This document shows positions 54,402 through 62,031 of a DNA stretch of 64,000 nucleotides, piece by piece. The position numbers were made by a program, and so were the translations under genes. The notes beneath the pieces were generated by a model. It was not told the origin of the DNA and made no database searches. It saw nothing but the letters and a program-made list of their open reading frames with translations. The first letter of the stretch is position 1, and each line of letters opens with the position of its first letter. This stretch comes from Stenotrophomonas aracearum (GTDB lineage: Bacteria > Pseudomonadota > Gammaproteobacteria > Xanthomonadales > Xanthomonadaceae): the NCBI RefSeq assembly GCF_031834615.1, contig NZ_CP115543.1:3917001-3981000 (forward strand), written 5' to 3'.

Positions 54402-57400
54402 CCGGAGCCTGAATATTGTAGGAAATTTCTACATAGAACTTGCGGTCATCAGAAAAGCCAAATTCGAGGCGGGGCTCCTCATAGAAAGGGGAATTGATCG
54501 AGCGCCAGAGCTTACGCAGGCCGCTACCACCTTCAACTTGAGCAAGTTTCAGAGAATCGCTCTTGCTTAGGCCTTCGCGAATCCCCGCTACACTGTCTCG
54601 CTGGCTCTGCGTCGGGACGCTAGGAGCCAAGGAACTCTCAACTCTAGCCGAGTACCTAGTCGGGGTTATGTCGAACGAGACAGAGACGTTGAGTGCGTCA
54701 CCCTCAAGTCCAGAGTGCTCCACCGCATTCGACAGCACCACGTAGAATGCATCCACCATTCCGTCCAAGGTCCGCCCTGGCAATCTAACACTTCTATCGT
54801 ATGAACCCACGTCAATCGTGGGCACGTGCGAGGACTCAGATGCTGTCTTTGCGATCATGTTATGCGCAATGTCTACGGGCAGGCCCGGCTGGTAGTCTTG
54901 TCGATCATAGACTTGACTGCGATGGAACCACGACGACACTTCATCAAGCCGCATGCGAAGTTGTGTTTTAGCGCGTGCGATACCATTTCTTAAATCTCCA
55001 ACCGCCTGACTGTATGGCAATGAGTGGATACTATCGGTGAGCTGCTCGAAAGCGGAAGTAAAAGCAGGCTTAATCGTCCTGTCCAGAAGCTCTCTCACTT
55101 CGAGCAAGTTCTCATCCGTTTTATCCCAAAGGTTGTCAATACATACATCGATGAACTCGTCCATGGATCTGGATCGAATTGCAGAGCGCTGCATGAACCT
55201 TCGTTCTAAATTGGAAGACCTATAGATGAAAGCTGCCTTCGTGTCTTGCCTAACGTCCTTGACGCCGTGAGATATGGATATTTGCAGCCGTTCGTCGCGG
55301 AGCTCGTGCAGGATTCGGTCGAACTCCGCAGAGAAGGCGGCTAAGGAAGTCGCTACCCGTTGCCGAGCGGCACCGTCATACACCTCAAATCTGTCGTCCC
55401 AGTAGACGTTCGGCTTGTATCCCGAACCGGAGGCATTGCGTGAGCTAATTAGGCGCTCGTCCGCCAAAGGCTTCCTCAGCGTGTTCGCGAGGACACCGTG
55501 TCTGACCCGGGTACTCAGGTAAGCATTCAGCCCATGGTCCCCACGCAGAAACTCGTGGGTTACTTCGGTGAAGATCGAATCGAACTGGCTATCCGTCTCG
55601 GTTTCCGCCTCATCGACCAAGTGAACACTGGAGAGCGCCCTTCCAATCGAGATGCTCTCGGTCATGGGAATGTCCATCAGGGCATCCGCAATTCTTTCAA
55701 CCACGGCATGTGAAGGGTCGCTGATTGCACCGGCGTTGGCTTTGTATCGCGAATACTGCCCCCCAATCTTTGACTTCAGACTTCGTTTGATCGCGGCTAT
55801 GTCTACGTAGACCTTGCTTTGCTCAAGCAGCGATGTCCCCTTGGCGATCTCTTGTTTCTTAACTCGGTCGCGAATTTCATCCAAATAGCGCGAAGCGTCG
55901 TCGGGGTCAAGGGACGCAAGTTGTCTACAGACACTGATTCGCGCCTCCACGATCTCCTCAGTCCCATTGTAAAGAAGTGTCTGCCGCATGACTTCCGGCG
56001 TCCAAACCCGGTCCAAATACAGGATCGCTCTAGACGTGTTGGAAGGCCCTAGAATCTGGACAACGTCCGCGGCGCTCCGAATCTGGTGGTGTTCTTGGAA
56101 CCGCTCGAACGCAAACCGCAATTGAGCCAACCTGGCGTCAGACGAGAACGCGTTGAACAACTCAAAGCTTAGCGGCACGTCGATCGTATCCGGCCAAGTT
56201 GCCGCGTCAGCTAGACCGCTGACTACTAGATCGAGTGGCAGCGAGGTTGGCACGTCCGGATTCGTGATGTGCGCATCAACCAATAACGACACGGCTTCCC
56301 CCCGGGCCCCGCACTTGGTCTTCGCCATAGCTAGCGCGGTGAGGACGCGATACCTCTCAGCGATCGGCGCATCTTCTAAAAGACAATTTAGCTGTTCGAT
56401 CGCATCCTGCGCGCGACCGGTCTGAAGAAGGTGACGCGCAATGTAGGCACGGTGGCGATTCAAAGAAATCTGCACCCCCAACGAGCTCGGGTCTTTCCCG
56501 AAGTACAACAGCTCAATGGACGCCAGCGTAGTTCTATAAAGATCGGCGGCGACGATGGATGCTCGAGCCTGCTTTAAAGCAGTCGGCCTTGCGCACGCAA
56601 GCGTGAGTGGCGACACCCACGCGTCGTATACCGCGATCGTCTTCATCTGATCGATCATCGGCTTGTCGTTCTCCTGCTGAAGACAGGCTAGAACGACCTC
56701 CCGAAGATACAGACCCCAGGTATGTCCGTAATGCACATCCACCGTAGAGAAGATCGAGGTGGCCTCACCGTATGAATTTTCATCCAAGCGAAGTACGCTC
56801 ATGAGGCTCGAGCAAAGGGCCGAATGCGCAGGGGAGAGACTTGGAATCGCGCAGCCTGACCGTACAGCTGCTCGCGCTAGGAGCGTCAACATTGCAGCAT
56901 CAGTGGGGTCGCACTCTGCCAGGTACTTACCTCCCTGCTGCAGGACGTCTTCATACCCGCTCTGGAAATACGACTCAAATATCTTCGCCCGGGCGACAGC
57001 CTCAGCTCCGGCATCAAGTTCTACAACACATCCGAATGCCAAGCCAAGAGGGTCGAGCCTGCGGTCTTTAATGCGACGGCGTAGCAGTGAGACGGGCCTT
57101 TCCAAAGCCGCAGAAACAACCATCGGAAGTCGATCAGCTGTGGCCATATCCTGCAGCGTTGTGACCAATGCCTCATAATGATCGATCAGGCTCGCTTGCG
57201 CCTCGAAGAAAAGGTAGGCCGAAAGCTCACTTGGGTTGGCGGTGGATACATCGCTGACTCGGCTCGCAGCGTAGCTCCGGAACACGTCTGACACATCATT
57301 GAGCTTAGCTAGAACTTCGTCTTTGAGGAAGCGCTTAGTTCCACGGCTCTCTGCTCGGCGAGAGAGGTAATGAATCAGAAATGCTGAGATCGACTTCGGC

Positions 57401-57897
57401 GCTGCGGCATCGAACTGTTCTTGGACGCGCTGCCGCTCAACCAGAGGCGCGTTGTCACCAAGCGTCAACCAAGCTTGTGCGAGCCATAATGAAACACCAA
57501 ATCGCCTCTCATGCGAGATCAGAGACTGCGCTGCATTTTCGAACCGCGACAGCAACATACTCGATTCAAATTTATTCCGTGCCGCAACGTATTCAGCGAT
57601 CGCGTCGCTGTGGAGTAGGCATCTACACACCGCCCAGACGACCTCATTAACTGGCCCTACGGGTGCGCCGGCGGCTTGGATCCCGAACATATCTTTGTAG
57701 GCTTGAGGGAAAGGCTCGCCATGAAATGGAAGGAGACGTTTGGGCTCATTTATGAGCTTAGGGAACCGCTCGAAGAGCTCCGCGGGCGTGCTATTCGCCT
57801 TCAATAGAAAGAGAGTCTCCCTAGCGAAGTCCCCGCCCTGGCGAACAGCGCCGATAGAGCGGTGCAGCGAGTGCTTCCGTTTGCCTTTTCGGGCCAT
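54382..57897 (-). CDS. dtcA: Detocs sensor kinase DtcA
   Basis: 1171 residues, no membrane segment or signal peptide, so cytoplasmic. The first ~700 residues are helical and repeat-like (TPR/HEAT-like spacing of Ala and Leu pairs), a plausible sensor for phage signals. The C-terminal ~220 residues form an HATPase_c domain: N-box VLSNAVEHSG and G-box EGGSGLRKLW. The phospho-acceptor His was not located with certainty. AAGGAAG lies 5 bases before the ATG. Order dtcA-dtcB-dtcC and lengths match the published Detocs. Codon use and GC differ from the core genes. Confidence 0.88.
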   Translation of the reverse strand: MARKGKRKHSLHRSIGAVRQGGDFARETLFLLKANSTPAELFERFPKLINEPKRLLPFHGEPFPQAYKDMFGIQAAGAPVGPVNEVVWAVCRCLLHSDAIAEYVAARNKFESSMLLSRFENAAQSLISHERRFGVSLWLAQAWLTLGDNAPLVERQRVQEQFDAAAPKSISAFLIHYLSRRAESRGTKRFLKDEVLAKLNDVSDVFRSYAASRVSDVSTANPSELSAYLFFEAQASLIDHYEALVTTLQDMATADRLPMVVSAALERPVSLLRRRIKDRRLDPLGLAFGCVVELDAGAEAVARAKIFESYFQSGYEDVLQQGGKYLAECDPTDAAMLTLLARAAVRSGCAIPSLSPAHSALCSSLMSVLRLDENSYGEATSIFSTVDVHYGHTWGLYLREVVLACLQQENDKPMIDQMKTIAVYDAWVSPLTLACARPTALKQARASIVAADLYRTTLASIELLYFGKDPSSLGVQISLNRHRAYIARHLLQTGRAQDAIEQLNCLLEDAPIAERYRVLTALAMAKTKCGARGEAVSLLVDAHITNPDVPTSLPLDLVVSGLADAATWPDTIDVPLSFELFNAFSSDARLAQLRFAFERFQEHHQIRSAADVVQILGPSNTSRAILYLDRVWTPEVMRQTLLYNGTEEIVEARISVCRQLASLDPDDASRYLDEIRDRVKKQEIAKGTSLLEQSKVYVDIAAIKRSLKSKIGGQYSRYKANAGAISDPSHAVVERIADALMDIPMTESISIGRALSSVHLVDEAETETDSQFDSIFTEVTHEFLRGDHGLNAYLSTRVRHGVLANTLRKPLADERLISSRNASGSGYKPNVYWDDRFEVYDGAARQRVATSLAAFSAEFDRILHELRDERLQISISHGVKDVRQDTKAAFIYRSSNLERRFMQRSAIRSRSMDEFIDVCIDNLWDKTDENLLEVRELLDRTIKPAFTSAFEQLTDSIHSLPYSQAVGDLRNGIARAKTQLRMRLDEVSSWFHRSQVYDRQDYQPGLPVDIAHNMIAKTASESSHVPTIDVGSYDRSVRLPGRTLDGMVDAFYVVLSNAVEHSGLEGDALNVSVSFDITPTRYSARVESSLAPSVPTQSQRDSVAGIREGLSKSDSLKLAQVEGGSGLRKLWRSINSPFYEEPRLEFGFSDDRKFYVEISYNIQAPDENSPN

Positions 57898-58263
57898 GAT
57901 CTTCCTTGCAGTGTAGTTTCGACGATCGCGGGTTCTTCTACGAACGACTCTAGCCTGTGGCGAGAGGCCGCCTCGGCGTACTCTATCGAGGTTTAGATCG
58001 GGTTGGAACTGGCTTCGCGGTCAGCGAGTGCGAGGCCGAGTGATCCAGACCCATGGCGAGGGTCGGATGATGTCGCCAGGCGGTTTTGTTCTTGGGATTG
58101 CGCAATTGCAGGCAAAGCTGCGCCTCGCCCCAGGCAATATCCTGGGCGACCTATCCCAATCCACATCTCAGCGCTGGCTGCCAGCCAGCCCACTCTCCGT
58201 CAGGCGACGTTTCCCCTACGTCCGTAGCAGTTCGCAACCGCCGGACGATTCTCGCTGAACATT
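57898..58263. other. 366-base gap with a perfect palindrome
   Basis: Upstream of dtcA, holding its promoter. No gene supported; the three overlapping small frames here (58003-58310) look random. GCTGGCTG-C-CAGCCAGC at 58173-58189 is a perfect palindrome with 8-base arms and no T tract, so an operator or a recombination site rather than a terminator. Confidence 0.45.
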
Positions 58264-58602
58264 CTACGTCGCTTTTTTTGCTCGGATCCGCGCGGATTGC
58301 TCTGCTATGAACTTGTGCATCTCGGATCTGGATTCTCTCGCCGCCTGTGGAATATCCATCGCAAATTGCAGTGATAGAGATTTTGCGAGGGCAAATTGCG
58401 CGGGTGTGGGGGCCTTAAGATCCCAATCAATCAGTTCGGGAAACGCCTTCGATAACTCAGTTGAGAGCTTACTCCCGAATGCCGCCAAGTTGCCTTCGTC
58501 CTGAAGCCGCAAAAGCTGCCACTGCATCCGCTTCTGCGCGTCTTCCGTAAGGCCAAGCTCGATAGTGAAGTCCAAATCGGTACATACGAGAAAAAAAGGC
58601 AT
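58264..58602 (-). CDS. hypothetical protein, 112 residues
   Basis: Not recognised. Mostly helical and polar, basic C-terminal end (EMHKFIAEQSARIRAKKAT). Contains ELGLTEDAQKRMQWQLLRL and FGSKLSTELSKAFPELIDWD. Divergent from the XRE regulator gene with a perfect inverted repeat between the two starts. It could be a toxin or small enzyme controlled by the regulator, but nothing in its sequence shows this. Confidence 0.5.
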   Translation of the reverse strand: MPFFLVCTDLDFTIELGLTEDAQKRMQWQLLRLQDEGNLAAFGSKLSTELSKAFPELIDWDLKAPTPAQFALAKSLSLQFAMDIPQAARESRSEMHKFIAEQSARIRAKKAT

Positions 58603-58613
58603 AGTGCTCCACC

Positions 58614-58660
58614 GATACTTTTAAGTAGCCTACCTTTAAAGTCGTAGTCTTAAAAGTATC
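58614..58660. promoter_or_regulatory. operator-like inverted repeat between divergent genes
   Basis: GATACTTTTAAG (58614-58625) and CTTAAAAGTATC (58649-58660) are perfect 12-base arms, 23 bases apart; a shorter palindrome CTTTAAAG (58634-58641) sits at the centre. Such a three-part symmetric site fits repressor binding (arm centres about 35 bases apart, roughly three helical turns). It starts 19 bases before the XRE start. Confidence 0.7.
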
Positions 58661-58679
58661 AGATCAATAGCTTTGGCTC

Positions 58680-58949
58680 ATGGATGAACATGAGCTACTG
58701 CCCAAAATTGGTTCCGCGCTTAGAGCTCGTCGCGTCGCCCTTGGCCTCAGCCAAGAGGCGTTCGCAGATAAGATTGGGATGCATCGGGCCTACTATGGGC
58801 GAATCGAGCGCGGTAGAACAAATTTGACTATTGGCACTCTCAATAGGCTGGCTGGGGGATTGAAGGTGTCCTTAGGCGCACTCTTTACGTCGGTGGAGGC
58901 TGAGTCGACTCGTGACGCCGGCCTGCTATCGGGGTCAGATGGTGGTTGA
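58680..58949 (+). CDS. XRE-family helix-turn-helix regulator
   Basis: 89 residues. Cro/C1-type HTH: LRARRVALGLSQEAFADKIGMH then YYGRIERGRTNLTIGTLNRLA, read at about residues 12-56. Short C-terminal tail. Divergent from the 112-residue gene. In analogy to other small XRE proteins with a symmetric site in their own promoter it is probably an autorepressor. It lies just before the right recombinase operon. Confidence 0.78.
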   Translation: MDEHELLPKIGSALRARRVALGLSQEAFADKIGMHRAYYGRIERGRTNLTIGTLNRLAGGLKVSLGALFTSVEAESTRDAGLLSGSDGG

Positions 58950-58979
58950 CCACTTTCGCCATGAACCCCTGCCCCTGCA

Positions 58980-59015
58980 CACGTAACATGCTATTCTCAA
59001 AAAGCCCACGTAACA
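58980..59015 (+). repeat. 9-base direct repeat before the right recombinase operon
   Basis: CACGTAACA at 58980-58988 and again at 59007-59015, 27 bases apart and ending 15 bases before the ginA-like start. Possible recombinase or regulator binding sites. Confidence 0.4.
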
Positions 59016-59030
59016 AGACTGGATGGACAA

Positions 59031-60266
59031 GTGGCTGTTTTGGAGCGTGTCGCACGCCAATCCCGTGGAGAAGCGGGAGGGGCTAAGAATTCCCTTGGCC
59101 CTCTGCCGATGATCTTTTGGCAGGACAACAGCCCTTGGCGAGAAGTCAATTTATGGATCTCGCAGAAGAATGGTGTTGATGGCGCAACATTAAAATCTCT
59201 AATGACTCACCTCCTCGCATATGCCAAGTGGCTTGAGGAGACGGGTACACACTGGTGGCACTTTCCAGCAGACAAGGAGGACAGGTGCCTATTCCTCTAC
59301 CGATCATTTCTAATTCGAGAGATAGCTGCCGGCAGCATTAACCGGCGGACCGCCGCGTCCAGGATTCGCGCCATCGTCCAGTTCTACCGCTGGGCGAACA
59401 CTCACCACCTCATTTCCCCTGAGTGGCCGATGTGGCAAGACAGGCATATTGGTGTGCGTGTCTCAACCAACTTCGGCTTTGAAAGAACAATTCTGAAACT
59501 AAGCACGGATCTTCGCATTCCAGAAAGGCCCGCACCTTCTTCCACAGCTCTCGAAGACAACCTGCTTCCCATCTCTGCAGACGACCAAGAGTCAATCCAA
59601 GCATATGCGCGCCAGCATGGAACGGAAGAGCTGCAGCTGTTCCTGAGTTTGGGATTCCGCACAGGACTTCGGCTTGGAACAATATCGGACCTCAAGGTCC
59701 AAACTCTACATAGAGCCACGCTCGATCCGAACATGACCGGCTTCATGAGGATTCGCGTCGGGCCTGGGGCGCAGCCGCCGGTCGCGACCAAGCACAATGC
59801 GAATGGCACCATACCCATCCACAAGAGCGATCTTGATGCGCTGATTGCATATGCGACGAGTACCAAACGCCTAAGAAGATCGGCAAGCACCAGCTCAGAG
59901 CACCGTGACCTTCTGTTCCTCACTAGGTCAGGCCAGCCATACGCGGGAAAAGCCGGAGAGAATGAGTACCGCGCGATGGAGATGGAGATCTCACGGCTTA
60001 GATCTCGCGCAAGGCAAGATCGCTTTACCGCAATGAACGGGTTCAAGTTCCACAGGACCCGCGCTACTTTTGGAACCAGCACGGCTCGACTGTTTCTCAA
60101 GCATCTCAAGGTAGCTGACGCCCTAGCACTGTTGAGGGATCTAATGCTGCACTCCGACGTTGCGACAACCCTGAAGTACGTGAAGTTCATAGAAACCGGA
60201 GATCTCATCTCCTCTCTAGCGGACGAGTACACGCGAAGCTACCTGAAACTTACCGATGCTCGCTAA
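59031..60266 (+). CDS. ginA: tyrosine recombinase, GInt GinA (right operon, gene 1)
   Basis: 411 residues. Complete catalytic set: Arg214 (RTGLRLGTISDL), His341-x-x-Arg344 (FHRTRATFG), His374 (LMLHSDV) and Tyr383 (LKYVKF). N-terminal core-binding domain (about 60-150; IREIAAGSINRRTAASRIRA). GTG start at 59031 with GGATGGA upstream. It overlaps ginB by 11 bases. GInts are islands with a four-gene operon of three tyrosine recombinases plus a small protein at their 5' end. Order here (A-B-C-D, with D small and last) matches that pattern. Confidence 0.82.
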   Translation: MAVLERVARQSRGEAGGAKNSLGPLPMIFWQDNSPWREVNLWISQKNGVDGATLKSLMTHLLAYAKWLEETGTHWWHFPADKEDRCLFLYRSFLIREIAAGSINRRTAASRIRAIVQFYRWANTHHLISPEWPMWQDRHIGVRVSTNFGFERTILKLSTDLRIPERPAPSSTALEDNLLPISADDQESIQAYARQHGTEELQLFLSLGFRTGLRLGTISDLKVQTLHRATLDPNMTGFMRIRVGPGAQPPVATKHNANGTIPIHKSDLDALIAYATSTKRLRRSASTSSEHRDLLFLTRSGQPYAGKAGENEYRAMEMEISRLRSRARQDRFTAMNGFKFHRTRATFGTSTARLFLKHLKVADALALLRDLMLHSDVATTLKYVKFIETGDLISSLADEYTRSYLKLTDAR

Positions 60267-62031
60267 GCAGCCTAGAATTCCGAACCTCACCCTTCCGGGC
60301 TTGCCGCAAGGCCCGTCTCAGGTTCCACTGGATCTACAGCACCATCTGTATCTTGGCATGTCCGAGGCGATGATTGGCGTTGCTGCCAGAATCATCTCAG
60401 AGCGCCGAGCGGGCGAACCGATCCTAAGCAGACTCTCACTCTTGAGAAGTGTGCATAAGGGGCTAACGGACATGATCAAGAGCGGTGCAAGCCCGCAATC
60501 GATAAGGAACACTTGCAGATCACTTCGATACTACTTTGCCTGGTGCGACCGAGAAGGTCGACTAGAAGGCGAGTCCGAAGCTTTTTCAGACTTCACAGAC
60601 TGGTGCAATCATCTCATTGATAGGGCAAATGGCCTGGTCAAGCTACCAGATTCCAGAGCTGCGCCGTTGGGTGCAAACCCTAGGGCGACGCAACGCAAAG
60701 ACAGGATCGACATCCAGACCGCATTAGATCTGGCTTCTGCCGTGTCCCGCACCTTCACTCCTGCCCTTGGCATTGAACGCCCGATCGTCCGCTTTACGCG
60801 ACTGCCCGCGCTTGCCGCGAAAGCTCGCGCGCCCTACAAAAAGAGCGATGCCATCTCCTTTGGGGAGGCATCCAACTTCGGCAGATTTCTAGTTCAGATA
60901 TGCGATCAACTCACTGTTGAGAAGGTGCGGTCATCAATCCCGGTTCAGATAGAGCTAGAGTCAGGGCATACGCTCACTGAATGGTGCAAATTAAAGCCGC
61001 CGGAGAACGTAAGGGCACTCCAGGGCCTCACTTCTGTTGGAAGCCGAAATGTAGTAATCCGCGACCGAAAATTATGGGAAGAGGACGGAACTGTTCGCAC
61101 GCGATACACGCTCGTCAACCTTCGGATTGAATGTGAGCTTCTGATTTTTCTCTCTCAGACGGGCATGAACCTAGCCCAAGCCCACTCATTGGGAAGAACT
61201 CACTTTCGTTACCAAAGTGCAGACAGCGACATTCATGTTTCCGCTCAATACAAGGCACGAAGGGGGGGCGACGTAAACTTCACAGTGTTCAAGGAGTACA
61301 AGAAAATTCTTCAGCGCTACCTGGAGTGGCTCGATGAGTTTGTACCCATTGACCAAGACGATCGCCTCTTCCCGTTCTACTATCCGTCTGCGATTCCTGC
61401 AGAGCATTCGCCCCCCAACTTTAGCTCCGTACGCATCAAGTGCAAGAAAGTTGGACTGCCATTCGTTGGCCCTCAGAAGCTCCGCAGTCTTCGCGTCAAC
61501 TGGTTCCGCGTGAGATCCAGTGATGCAGTCGCGGCGGAAGTGGCACAACACACTGAACGGACTCTCCGCGATGTCTACGTGAGGCCATCCCATCCCGTCG
61601 CCGCAAGCGAGATCAATCGATTTCATGCCGAGGGCGAAGCCAGCCGTTCACCACCTGCGGCTGGCGACTGCGCCAGCAGTGATGGCCCGAGTCCCATAGC
61701 TAGCATGCCTGAAGGCGTGACCACTCCCGATTGCTTGAATGCAGCCGGCTGCATGTTCTGTAAGTATCATCGAGATGTGTCTAGCTTCGACTACGCCTGG
61801 TCGCTTGTCACATATCAGCAGCTAAAGCGCGCCGAGCTAGCAACCCACATCCAGGCGCCCAACAGACCGCCTCCACCGGTTGAGGCAATCCTGCTCCGCG
61901 TCAGCCAGAAGGTCACTGCATTTGCTGAGTCCAGCGCAGTAAGAGGCCAGTGGATCGAAGAATCCCGAGAACGGGTCACCGAGCGTAACTATCACCCATT
62001 CTGGGCGGCGTCTATTGAGATGCTGAATTAG
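60256..62031 (+). CDS. ginB: tyrosine recombinase, GInt GinB (right operon, gene 2)
   Basis: 591 residues. The first Arg position of box I is Asn305 (SQTGMNLAQAHSL) and box II reads QKLR (Gln at the His position, Arg410), with His432 (AQHTERT) and Tyr441 (DVYVRP) 9 apart. The left B-type gene (31415) shares the Asn exchange (TGWN), has Lys at the box II position, and has the same Cys-type tail (here CLNAAGCMFCKYH). So the pair is likely a class with altered catalysis, perhaps cooperating with the complete A and C partners. Stop and next ATG abut. Confidence 0.8.
   Translation: MLAKQPRIPNLTLPGLPQGPSQVPLDLQHHLYLGMSEAMIGVAARIISERRAGEPILSRLSLLRSVHKGLTDMIKSGASPQSIRNTCRSLRYYFAWCDREGRLEGESEAFSDFTDWCNHLIDRANGLVKLPDSRAAPLGANPRATQRKDRIDIQTALDLASAVSRTFTPALGIERPIVRFTRLPALAAKARAPYKKSDAISFGEASNFGRFLVQICDQLTVEKVRSSIPVQIELESGHTLTEWCKLKPPENVRALQGLTSVGSRNVVIRDRKLWEEDGTVRTRYTLVNLRIECELLIFLSQTGMNLAQAHSLGRTHFRYQSADSDIHVSAQYKARRGGDVNFTVFKEYKKILQRYLEWLDEFVPIDQDDRLFPFYYPSAIPAEHSPPNFSSVRIKCKKVGLPFVGPQKLRSLRVNWFRVRSSDAVAAEVAQHTERTLRDVYVRPSHPVAASEINRFHAEGEASRSPPAAGDCASSDGPSPIASMPEGVTTPDCLNAAGCMFCKYHRDVSSFDYAWSLVTYQQLKRAELATHIQAPNRPPPPVEAILLRVSQKVTAFAESSAVRGQWIEESRERVTERNYHPFWAASIEMLN

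Noticed and set aside
58614..58660. Inverted repeat read as a terminator
   Set aside because: It is A/T-rich with a 23-base spacer and lies between divergent starts, so an operator is the better explanation.
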